Assembly (NCBI GenBank): GCA_030617085.1
Contig: JAUWWB010000006.1
Coordinates: 1 to 17,249 of the forward strand
Direction of reading: 5' to 3'
DNA from: Candidatus Omnitrophota bacterium
GTDB taxonomy: Bacteria; Omnitrophota; Gorgyraeia; Tantalellales; Tantalellaceae
Length of the DNA stretch: 17,249 nt
Shown here: piece after piece, positions 8,219 to 14,942 of the stretch
How the letters are laid out: every line of letters starts with the position of its first letter
How positions within the stretch are numbered: position 1 is the first letter of the stretch
Translations under genes and position numbers: made by a program
Notes under the pieces: model-generated
What the model was told of the DNA's origin: nothing
The model's database searches: none
Seen by the model: only the letters and a program-made list of their open reading frames with translations

Positions 8219-10006
8219 ATGAAAGAAAAAAAACATAATTCTTCAAAAAAACAGGTCCAGCTCAAAGGGATCCCCGCCGCTCCGGGGATCGCGATAGGCA
8301 AGGTCCATATTTTCGGGGCGGAGTATATAAAGCCGGTCGAGCGCGACATATCCGACGAAGATATCCCCCGGGAGGTCGAGAGGTTCAAGGAGGCGTTGAA
8401 GCAGACGAGGAAAGAGATCCTCGCCATAGAGGGGAAGATATCCAGGGAGCTGGGCATAGAATACGGGAGGATCTTCAGCGCCCATCTCCTGATACTGGAA
8501 GACAGCGTCCTTGTCCAGAAGGTCATTGGCACGTTGAAAAAAAAGAAGAAGAGCATAGAAGCCGTATTTATGGAGGTCCTGAACAAGTACATAAGCGTGC
8601 TTGCGGAATCCAGGGACGAGTATTTGCGGGACAGGATCAGCGACATAACGGACGTCAAGAATAGGGTACTGCGGAACCTGACAGGCGTGGAAGAGAAAAG
8701 CCTGGCGGACCTCGACAAGGAATCCATCGTGATCGCTTATGACCTGTCGCCTTCGGACACGGCGATGATGCACGGGGGCCCTGTTCTTGGCTTTGCTACG
8801 GACATAGGCGGGAGGACGTCACACACCGCGATAATGGCGAAGTCCCTGGAAATACCGGCGGTGGTGGGACTGGAATCCGTCACGGATGTGGTCAAGAACG
8901 GCGATCCGGTGATAGTGGACGGGATGCACGGAGTGGTGATCGTCAATCCCACCAAAAGGTTTCTGGAAAAATACCGGAAAGAAAAAGAGAGGTATGAGCG
9001 CCTTGGACACAAGCTTGTCGAACTGAAATCACTGCCGAGCGAAACGCTCGATGGGAAGAAGGTGGGCATAGCCGGGAACATAGAGTTGCCGGAGGACGTG
9101 GTCGGCGTTATCTCGCACGGGGCGGAAGGAATAGGCCTGTACAGGACGGAGTATTTCTACATGAACAGGAAGGACCTGCCTACCGAAGAGGAACAGTTCA
9201 ACGCGTACAAGCGGGTCGCGATGAGGATAAAACCTCATTTTGTGGTGATCAGAACGCTCGACCTCGGCGGCGACAAGTTTCTTTCTCAGCTTGACGTGCC
9301 GAAAGAGATGAACCCGTTCATGGGTTGGCGCGCGGTACGGTTCTGTCTGGCGCGGCCGGATATCTTCAAGGCCCAGCTCAGGGCGATATTGAGGGCTTCC
9401 GCTTACGGGAATCTGAAATTGATGTACCCGATGATATCGGGCATCATGGAGTTCCGGCAGGCCAATGCCGTGCTGGAGGAGGCCAAGGAAGAACTTCGCA
9501 AGGAAGGCGTTGCTTTTAACGAAAATATCCCGGTTGGGGCGATGATCGAGGTCCCATCGGCGGCGATAACCAGCGATATCCTGGCGAAGGAAGCCGCCTT
9601 CTTCAGCATAGGGACCAACGACCTTATCCAGTATTCGCTGGCGGTGGACAGGGTCAATGAGAAGATAGCGTATCTCTATGAACCCACGCATCCGGCGGTG
9701 CTGAACCTTATCAAGATGGTCATCGATAACGGGCATAAAGAGGGCATCCCGGTGGCCCTGTGCGGTGAAATGGCCGGCGATATCTCACTGACAATGATCC
9801 TGCTGGGCCTGGGGCTGGACGAGTTCAGCACCTCTCCCATCGCGGTGCCCGAGATCAAGAAGGTAGTGCGTTCGGTCAGCTATGAAGAAGCGAAAAAGAT
9901 CGCGGATAAGGCGCGGACTTTCACCACAGGCCAGGAGGTCCAGGAATACGCCAAAAAGAGATTGCGAGAACTGGTCCCGGATATTGCTAGTGGGTTGGGG
10001 GAGTGA
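8219..10006 (+). CDS. ptsI: PTS Enzyme I (phosphoenolpyruvate-protein phosphotransferase)
   Basis: Enzyme I (595 residues, close to the usual 570-590) autophosphorylates from phosphoenolpyruvate and hands the phosphate to HPr in the cytoplasm. The N-terminal HPr-binding and swivelling domain starts with GIPAAPGIAIGKV. It holds the active H202 in GGRTSHTAIMAKSLEIPAVVG. The C-terminal PEP-binding barrel shows GAEGIGLYRTEYFYMNR, RTLDLGGDK, NPFMGWRAVRFCL, and FFSIGTNDLIQYSLAVDR followed by VALCGEMAGD. GGGGGGA lies 7 bases before the ATG. It is downstream of ptsH in one unit, and its stop codon is followed almost directly by a composite repeat element. Confidence 0.97.
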   Translation: MKEKKHNSSKKQVQLKGIPAAPGIAIGKVHIFGAEYIKPVERDISDEDIPREVERFKEALKQTRKEILAIEGKISRELGIEYGRIFSAHLLILEDSVLVQKVIGTLKKKKKSIEAVFMEVLNKYISVLAESRDEYLRDRISDITDVKNRVLRNLTGVEEKSLADLDKESIVIAYDLSPSDTAMMHGGPVLGFATDIGGRTSHTAIMAKSLEIPAVVGLESVTDVVKNGDPVIVDGMHGVVIVNPTKRFLEKYRKEKERYERLGHKLVELKSLPSETLDGKKVGIAGNIELPEDVVGVISHGAEGIGLYRTEYFYMNRKDLPTEEEQFNAYKRVAMRIKPHFVVIRTLDLGGDKFLSQLDVPKEMNPFMGWRAVRFCLARPDIFKAQLRAILRASAYGNLKLMYPMISGIMEFRQANAVLEEAKEELRKEGVAFNENIPVGAMIEVPSAAITSDILAKEAAFFSIGTNDLIQYSLAVDRVNEKIAYLYEPTHPAVLNLIKMVIDNGHKEGIPVALCGEMAGDISLTMILLGLGLDEFSTSPIAVPEIKKVVRSVSYEEAKKIADKARTFTTGQEVQEYAKKRLRELVPDIASGLGE

Positions 10007-10007
10007 G

Positions 10008-10074
10008 GGTTTAGTTCGTAGTTCGTAGTTCGGAGTTCGGAGAAAAATGTAGGGGCAGGCCCCTGTGCCTGCCC
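10008..10074 (+). repeat. Composite intergenic repeat, copy 2 (after ptsI)
   Basis: It begins 2 bases after the ptsI stop region with GGGTTTAG, followed by about 4.4 heptamers (TAGTTCG three times, then GAGTTCG, 10012-10042). GAAAA and the 28-base core follow (10047-10074, ATGTAGGGGCAGG to GCCTGCCC), with an 8-bp stem and six-base loop. The order and orientation are the same as in copies 1 and 3. Confidence 0.9.
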
Positions 10075-10130
10075 GCTCGGAGCGATTCCGCGCTTGTGAT
10101 GCGTCAAATGTTTAGAAGGAAAGGATAAAT

Positions 10131-10874
10131 ATGAAGGGATTGATATTGGCGGCGGGTTATGGTACGAGGTTGTATCCTTTGACGCTTGACCGTCCGAAGG
10201 CTCTCGTAAAGGTCGGCGGGAAGACGATCCTGGAAAGGTTGCTCAGGAAGTTTGAAGGATTGGAGTCCTGCGACGAAGTGTATATAGTGACGAATGATAA
10301 GTTCTACGACATGCTCGTCAAATGGGTCAGGGGCCGGAGCTTTTCCGTCAAATTGACGGTCATCAACGACCTGACAAGGACAAACGAGGATCGGCTCGGA
10401 GCCATAGGCGATATCAACCTTGTCCTGGAAAAGGAACAGCCTGCCGAAGATGTGCTGATAGTGGCGGGGGACAACCTTTTTGAATTTGACATTGTCGATT
10501 TTGTGAGCTTCGCCAGGGAAAAAGAAAGGTTCAGCATCGCGCTGTGCGACGTCAAGAACCGCGGGCTCGCGCGGAAGTACGGGATCGTGTCTCTTGATCC
10601 CGTCCAGAAGATCAAGGATTTTCAGGAGAAGCCGTCCAGCCCAAAAAGTACGCTGGCGTCGACTGGCATCTACTATTTTCCCGCCCCGAAGCTGTCAAAG
10701 ATGAAAGATTACATGGAAACGGGCCTGGTGAAAGACGCCCCCGGCAATTTCGTAAAATGGCTTTCGAAAAACGACGAGGTCTTCGGTTACGCCTTCACCG
10801 AAGGATGGTACGACATAGGGGATAAGGATTCCCTGGAAAAAGCCGATATAGAGTATAGGGAGAAAGAGTTGTAA
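10131..10874 (+). CDS. Sugar-1-phosphate nucleotidyltransferase
   Basis: This 247-residue nucleotidyltransferase would join a sugar-1-phosphate to an NTP to make an NDP-sugar. The N-terminal signature LILAAGYGTRLYPLT followed by RPKALVKVGGKTILE is the NTP-binding loop of glucose-1-phosphate thymidylyl/uridylyltransferases. VAGDNLFEFD holds the metal-binding aspartate, IKDFQEKPSSP is the sugar-site EKP motif, and GWYDIGDKDSLEKAD closes the domain. There is no extra C-terminal hexapeptide-repeat domain, so it is the short, single-function type. The base and sugar used cannot be decided from sequence. AAGGAAAGGA precedes the ATG. The neighbouring YvcK family binds UDP-sugars, which makes an NDP-sugar role here sensible but not proven. 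Confidence 0.85.
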   Translation: MKGLILAAGYGTRLYPLTLDRPKALVKVGGKTILERLLRKFEGLESCDEVYIVTNDKFYDMLVKWVRGRSFSVKLTVINDLTRTNEDRLGAIGDINLVLEKEQPAEDVLIVAGDNLFEFDIVDFVSFAREKERFSIALCDVKNRGLARKYGIVSLDPVQKIKDFQEKPSSPKSTLASTGIYYFPAPKLSKMKDYMETGLVKDAPGNFVKWLSKNDEVFGYAFTEGWYDIGDKDSLEKADIEYREKEL

Positions 10875-10879
10875 CTTTT

Positions 10880-10963
10880 CAGTTATCAGTTATCAGTTAT
10901 CAATTGTGAGGCAAGGAGTGAGATCAAGATATTTTAAAACTGATAACTGATAACTGATAACTG
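10880..10963 (+). repeat. Perfect 23-bp inverted repeat of GTTATCA heptamers
   Basis: The left arm (10880-10902) is CAGTTAT three times plus CA. The right arm (10941-10963) is TGATAAC three times plus TG. The arms are exact reverse complements over 23 bases, separated by 38 bases. The metK ribosome site starts 9 bases after the right arm. There is no T-run after it, so it is not a standard terminator. Confidence 0.9.
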
Positions 10964-10971
10964 TTCACTGA

Positions 10972-10983
10972 AAAAGGAGAGCG
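10972..10983 (+). promoter_or_regulatory. metK ribosome-binding leader, shared with ahcY
   Basis: AAAAGGAGAGCG stands 2 bases before the metK ATG. The identical 12-mer stands 2 bases before the ahcY ATG (12287-12298). It contains a strong GGAG Shine-Dalgarno core and fixes both start codons. Confidence 0.75.
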
Positions 10984-10985
10984 GC

Positions 10986-12128
10986 ATGAAAAATAAATAT
11001 TTGTTTACATCCGAAAGCGTGACGGAGGGGCATCCGGACAAGGTATGCGACCAGATATCGGATGGGATACTGGATGAAATATTCAAGAGTGACCCCTCGG
11101 GGAGAGTCGCCTGCGAAACCCTGGTGACCACGGGCCTGGCGCTTGTGGCGGGCGAGATAACGACCTCGTGCTATGTCGATATCCCCAAAGTGGTAAGGGG
11201 GACGATCCGGGAGATCGGTTACACGAGCGCCAACTATGGGTTCGACTATCTTACCTGCGGCGTGATCACGTCCATACAGGAGCAGTCCCCGGATATCTCC
11301 ATGGGCGTCGATGTCGGGGGTGCCGGGGACCAGGGGATGATGTTCGGCTACGCTTCCGATGAGACCAGGGAGCTGATGCCGCTGCCCATCACCCTGGCGC
11401 ACGCGCTTACCAGACGCCTTGCCAGGATCAGAAAAGAAAAGCTGGTCAACTATCTCAGGCCCGATGGGAAGAGCCAGGTAACCGTGGAGTACCATGACGG
11501 AAAGCCAAAAAGGGTGGAGGCGATCATCGTAAGCGCTCACCACGATAAGAAAGCCAAAATGAGCGACATAAGGAAAGATATGAAGGAGCTGGTCATAAAA
11601 GAGGTTATGCCGAAAGACCTGATGGACAAGAACACCAAGATCTTCGTCAACCCCACGGGGAGGTTTGAAGTCGGAGGGCCCCAGGGAGATACGGGCGTGA
11701 CCGGCAGGAAGATCATCGTCGATACTTACGGCGGCGTCGGCAGCCACGGCGGCGGGTGCTTCAGCGGGAAGGATCCGACAAAAGTGGACCGGTCGGGCTC
11801 TTACATGGCCCGTTACGTTGCCAAGAACATAGTGGCTTCGGGGATGGCGAAGAAGTGCGAGGTCCAGTTCGCGTATGCCATAGGTGTTCCCGAACCCGTG
11901 AGCATAATGGTCAACACCTTTGGCACCGGAAAGATACCGGAAAACAGGGTAGTGGATCTCGTGAGGGAGAATTTCGATCTTACCCCCGGCGGCATCATAG
12001 AAAAGCTGAAACTCCGCCGTCCGATTTACAGAAAAACAGCCGTGTACGGCCACTTTGGCAGGGACGAGGAAGGCTTCACCTGGGAAGAGATCGATATGGT
12101 GGAGGTGCTTAAGAAGAAAGCGAAGTGA
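10986..12128 (+). CDS. metK: S-adenosylmethionine synthetase
   Basis: MetK makes S-adenosylmethionine from methionine and ATP in the cytoplasm. The 380-residue length is standard. Signatures are FTSESVTEGHPDK near the N-terminus (catalytic H16), GAGDQGMMFGYA at 112-123, and HGGGCFSGKDPTKVDRS near 254-270, with the lysines that bind the phosphates. YGHFGRDEEGFTWE follows near the C-terminus. The position usually alanine in GGGAFSGKDP is cysteine here (C258), a mild oddity. The start is fixed by the strong GGAG leader. AhcY, which removes the SAM by-product, follows after a 172-base repeat-rich spacer. Confidence 0.98.
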   Translation: MKNKYLFTSESVTEGHPDKVCDQISDGILDEIFKSDPSGRVACETLVTTGLALVAGEITTSCYVDIPKVVRGTIREIGYTSANYGFDYLTCGVITSIQEQSPDISMGVDVGGAGDQGMMFGYASDETRELMPLPITLAHALTRRLARIRKEKLVNYLRPDGKSQVTVEYHDGKPKRVEAIIVSAHHDKKAKMSDIRKDMKELVIKEVMPKDLMDKNTKIFVNPTGRFEVGGPQGDTGVTGRKIIVDTYGGVGSHGGGCFSGKDPTKVDRSGSYMARYVAKNIVASGMAKKCEVQFAYAIGVPEPVSIMVNTFGTGKIPENRVVDLVRENFDLTPGGIIEKLKLRRPIYRKTAVYGHFGRDEEGFTWEEIDMVEVLKKKAK

Positions 12129-12150
12129 GGTGTGGGTACAACGGTGATTC

Positions 12151-12225
12151 AATTGTAATTCATGGTGATTGATAGTAATTTATAGTAATTGATGGTAATT
12201 GATTGTAATTGGTTGTAATTGGTTG
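12151..12225 (+). repeat. Exact 10-bp-period GTAATT tandem repeat
   Basis: Seven units follow at exactly 10-base spacing between 12151 and 12220, consensus GATNGTAATT; the hexamer is GTAATT in six units and GTGATT in one. A degenerate extra unit lies before them and a partial one after. AATT tracts repeated once per helical turn should bend DNA. Inverted partial matches (GAATTAC, AATCAC) lie at about 12257-12273, so a hairpin is also possible. It fills the spacer between metK and ahcY. Confidence 0.85.
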
Positions 12226-12286
12226 TTTTTCAAAAAACGCCCGATTCCGCCACAACGAATTACTACTAAATCACAATTGGTTAGCC

Positions 12287-12298
12287 AAAAGGAGAGCG
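12287..12298 (+). promoter_or_regulatory. ahcY ribosome-binding leader, shared with metK
   Basis: AAAAGGAGAGCG stands 2 bases before ATG 12301, identical to the metK leader. It decides the ahcY start against an upstream in-frame ATG at 12199 whose reading frame crosses the AATT repeat. Confidence 0.75.
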
Positions 12299-12300
12299 CG

Positions 12301-13716
12301 ATGTCTACGGCTGCACATGACTACAAGGTAAAGGATATATCGCTTGCTGATTTTGGCAGGAGGGAGATCGAGGTCGCTGAGAAGGAGATGCCGGGGCTCA
12401 TGGCTGTCCGGGGAAAGTACGCGGCGGAGAAGCCCCTGGCCGGGGTACGGATAATGGGGTCGCTGCACATGACCATCCAGACGGCGGTGCTCATAGAAAC
12501 CCTTGTCGCGCTCGGAGCGGACGTCAGATGGGCAAGCTGTAATATCTTTTCCACCCAGGATCATGCCGCCGCCGCTATCGCGAAGGCGGGCGTGCCGGTG
12601 TTCGCGTTGAAAGGCGAAACTCTGGAAGAGTACTGGTGGTGCGCGGAGCAGGCCCTCACATTCGCCGGCGGCAAAGGCCCGCAGCTCGTCGTGGATGACG
12701 GCGGCGACGCCACTTTGATGATACATCTCGGTACCGCGGCGGAAAAGGATCCCTCGGTTCTCGAGAAGGAGCCGGCGGGAGATGATGAAAGGGCGCTCAT
12801 TAAGGCGCTCGAGGGCAGCTTGAAGGCAGATCCTAATAAATGGACGAATATAGCTAAAGAATGGAAAGGCGTTTCGGAAGAAACGACCACCGGGGTCCAC
12901 CGTCTCTACCAGATGATGAGGAAAGGGGAGTTGCTTGTCCCGGCGATCAATGTAAATGATTCGGTCACTAAATCAAAATTTGATAATCTTTACGGCTGCC
13001 GCGAATCGCTCGTCGACGGTATAAAGAGGGCGACGGACGTGATGATAGCCGGCAAGGTGGCGGTTGTATGCGGTTACGGAGACGTAGGCAAGGGGTCCTG
13101 CCAGTCGCTGAGGGGAATGGGCGCCCGCGTCGTCGTGACCGAAATAGACCCCATATGCGCTTTACAGGCTTCAATGGCAGGCTACCGCGTCACCACCGTG
13201 GAAGAAACCCTCGGCACCGGGGATATTTACGTGACGGCAACCGGGAACAAGGACGTTATCAGGATCGAGCACATGGAGAAGATGAAGGACCAGGCCATTG
13301 TATGCAATATCGGCCATTTCGATAACGAGATAGAGATTTCCGCGCTTGAAGGATACCCCGGAATAAAGAAAGTCAATATCAAGCCCCAGGTGGATAAGTA
13401 CATATTCCCGGACGGCAGGGAGATATATTTGCTGGCGGAAGGGAGACTGGTCAACCTCGGTTGCGCTACGGGGCATCCCTCTTTTGTCATGTCCAACTCT
13501 TTCACCAATCAGGTCCTGGCGCAGCTGGATCTCTGGAAAAACAGAGAAAAGTACGAACGTAAAGTGTACAGGTTATCCAAGTATCTTGACGAAGAAGTGG
13601 CCAGGCTGCATTTAGGGAAGATCGGCGTAAACCTGACAAAGCTTTCCCGGGAACAGGCCGACTACATCGGCGTTCCCCCCGAAGGACCTTACAAACCGGA
13701 ACATTATCGCTATTAA
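12301..13716 (+). CDS. ahcY: Adenosylhomocysteinase (S-adenosylhomocysteine hydrolase)
   Basis: AhcY splits S-adenosylhomocysteine into adenosine and homocysteine, keeping SAM-dependent methylation running; it uses bound NAD. The 471-residue length fits the long bacterial form, including the insert around GSLKADPNKWTNIAKEWKG near 180-198. Signatures are MGSLHMTIQTAVLIETL, CNIFSTQDHAAAAIA, NVNDSVTKSKFDNLYGCRES with substrate-site residues, and the NAD-binding loop GYGDVGKG at 258-265. The C-terminal KPEHYRY carries the conserved Lys-Pro-x-x-Tyr-Arg-Tyr tail. It is downstream of metK, so SAM synthesis and recycling are side by side. The usual SAH-riboswitch fold was not recognised in the leader. 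Confidence 0.98.
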   Translation: MSTAAHDYKVKDISLADFGRREIEVAEKEMPGLMAVRGKYAAEKPLAGVRIMGSLHMTIQTAVLIETLVALGADVRWASCNIFSTQDHAAAAIAKAGVPVFALKGETLEEYWWCAEQALTFAGGKGPQLVVDDGGDATLMIHLGTAAEKDPSVLEKEPAGDDERALIKALEGSLKADPNKWTNIAKEWKGVSEETTTGVHRLYQMMRKGELLVPAINVNDSVTKSKFDNLYGCRESLVDGIKRATDVMIAGKVAVVCGYGDVGKGSCQSLRGMGARVVVTEIDPICALQASMAGYRVTTVEETLGTGDIYVTATGNKDVIRIEHMEKMKDQAIVCNIGHFDNEIEISALEGYPGIKKVNIKPQVDKYIFPDGREIYLLAEGRLVNLGCATGHPSFVMSNSFTNQVLAQLDLWKNREKYERKVYRLSKYLDEEVARLHLGKIGVNLTKLSREQADYIGVPPEGPYKPEHYRY

Positions 13717-13768
13717 TCCGATCAGCGTGTAGTGGATGGTGGATTGCGGTGGTGAACGTTTCTTCCTT

Positions 13769-13819
13769 CTGTCATTCTGAGGCCCATGTGCGCGCTGAAA
13801 GGATAGGGGCCTCAGACAG
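13769..13819 (+). repeat. Hairpin-forming inverted repeat in the pfkA leader
   Basis: TCTGAGGCCC (13776-13785) pairs with GGGCCTCAGA (13807-13816), ten perfect pairs around a 21-base loop. An alternative fold uses CTGTC/GACAG outside an 8-bp stem with a 4-base bulge. It lies about 35 bases before the pfkA ATG. There is no T-run after it, so it is not an obvious terminator. Confidence 0.65.
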
Positions 13820-13853
13820 TGAGGGTGGACTTCGGCTAACAGAGAGGGTAAAA

Positions 13854-14837
13854 ATGGCTGAGCAGATCAAGCGAATAGGTGTGTTGACTTCCGGGGGGGA
13901 TTCTCCGGGGATGAATGCGGCTATACGAAGCGTCGTGCGAAAGGCGGTCTTTGAGGGGATCGAGGTCAGGGGGATCCTGAGGGGATACGAAGGGCTTATC
14001 AACGGCGAGATCATTGAGATGGATTCCCGGAGCGTAAGCAACATCCTTTCGCGGGGAGGCACCGTTCTCAAGACCGCCAGGTCCATGGAATTCATGACGC
14101 CCGAAGGCCGTGCAAAAGCCGCGAAGGTCGTGGAAGAGAACGGGATAGACGCGCTTGTCATTATCGGGGGGAACGGTTCGTTGCAGGGCGCGCTTGCCCT
14201 CCAGAAGGAGCGGGGTATAACGAGCATAGGCATCCCCGGGACCATCGATAACGATCTGGGACACACTGACTATACGATAGGGGCGCATACATCCGTGGAT
14301 ACGGTCCTGGACGCGGTTGACAAGATCCGTGATACGGTTACGAGCATGGAGCGTATCTACGTGATAGAGGTCATGGGCCGCAAGGAGCCTTACATCGCCG
14401 TCATGGCGGGGCTGGCCGGCGGCGCGGAAGAGATCCTGTACCCGGGGGCCGAAGTGGACATGGACGAGATCGCCGGGGAGATCAAAAAGGCCGAAAAGAA
14501 AGGAAAAAGAAGCTGGATCATTATCGTTTCCGAAGGGTTTTCAAGTGCCCATTCCATGGCCGAAAAGATCGTTGAGAAGACCGGGTGCGAAGTCAGAGGC
14601 ATTACCCTGGGACACATTCAGAGGGGAGGCGCCCCGAACGCGCCGGACAGGGTACTCGCCTCAAGGATGGGCGCTTACGCGGTCAGCGCCCTGATCGAAG
14701 GCCATTCCGGCAAGATGGTCGCCATCAAGGGAAGCGTGCTCCTGCTCATCCCGTATGAAAAGGCCTGTTTTGAAAGGGAGAAGGACAGGAAGCTGCAAGA
14801 GGAGCTTTATTCGCTTACAAAGCTGCTCGCGGCGTAG
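13854..14837 (+). CDS. pfkA: 6-phosphofructokinase, ATP-type family
   Basis: This enzyme phosphorylates fructose 6-phosphate, the committed step of glycolysis. Its 327 residues match the bacterial single-domain PfkA (about 320). The phosphate loop is TSGGDSPGMNAAIR near the N-terminus, and the catalytic motif PGTIDND gives D132 and D134. VIEVMGR and HIQRGGAPNAPDR complete the substrate sites. The metal-site motif GGDGS reads GGNGS here (N107). G108 is present at the position where PPi-dependent enzymes usually have aspartate, which favours ATP use. GAGAGGG lies 5 bases before the chosen ATG. The longer frame from 13749 crosses the hairpin repeat and is not conserved-looking. Confidence 0.95.
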   Translation: MAEQIKRIGVLTSGGDSPGMNAAIRSVVRKAVFEGIEVRGILRGYEGLINGEIIEMDSRSVSNILSRGGTVLKTARSMEFMTPEGRAKAAKVVEENGIDALVIIGGNGSLQGALALQKERGITSIGIPGTIDNDLGHTDYTIGAHTSVDTVLDAVDKIRDTVTSMERIYVIEVMGRKEPYIAVMAGLAGGAEEILYPGAEVDMDEIAGEIKKAEKKGKRSWIIIVSEGFSSAHSMAEKIVEKTGCEVRGITLGHIQRGGAPNAPDRVLASRMGAYAVSALIEGHSGKMVAIKGSVLLLIPYEKACFEREKDRKLQEELYSLTKLLAA

Positions 14838-14914
14838 GGTTTAGTAGTTCGGAGTTCGGAGTTCGGAGTTCGGAATTTGTGGAAAAATGTAGGGGCAGGC
14901 CCCTGTGCCTGCCC
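14838..14914 (+). repeat. Composite intergenic repeat, copy 3 (after pfkA)
   Basis: It starts directly after the pfkA stop codon with GGTTTAG. Five heptamers (TAGTTCG, GAGTTCG three times, then degenerate GAATTTG; 14845-14879) are followed by GGAAAA and the 28-base core (14887-14914). The core is identical to copies 1 and 2. CTTTGCCC follows the core, as it does at the end of copy 1. The lptF start codon is 29 bases after the core. Confidence 0.9.
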
Positions 14915-14942
14915 TTTGCCCGCTGACATTTGGAATATAAAC

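Noticed and set aside
10008..10074. Insertion sequence or MITE with terminal inverted repeats and target duplication
   Set aside because: No terminal inverted repeats bound the element and no flanking direct duplication is visible at any of the three copies.
10880..10963. Possible SAM riboswitch ahead of metK
   Set aside because: The leader is a simple heptamer inverted repeat with none of the SAM riboswitch helices or conserved loops that I could recognise.
12151..12225. CRISPR array
   Set aside because: Units are 10 bases with no unique spacers between them and no cas genes nearby. The other arrays, with 7- and 10-11-base units, fail for the same reason.
12129..12300. Possible SAH riboswitch ahead of ahcY
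   Set aside because: The spacer is AT-rich 10-bp repeats plus a short linker; no SAH-aptamer core was visible.
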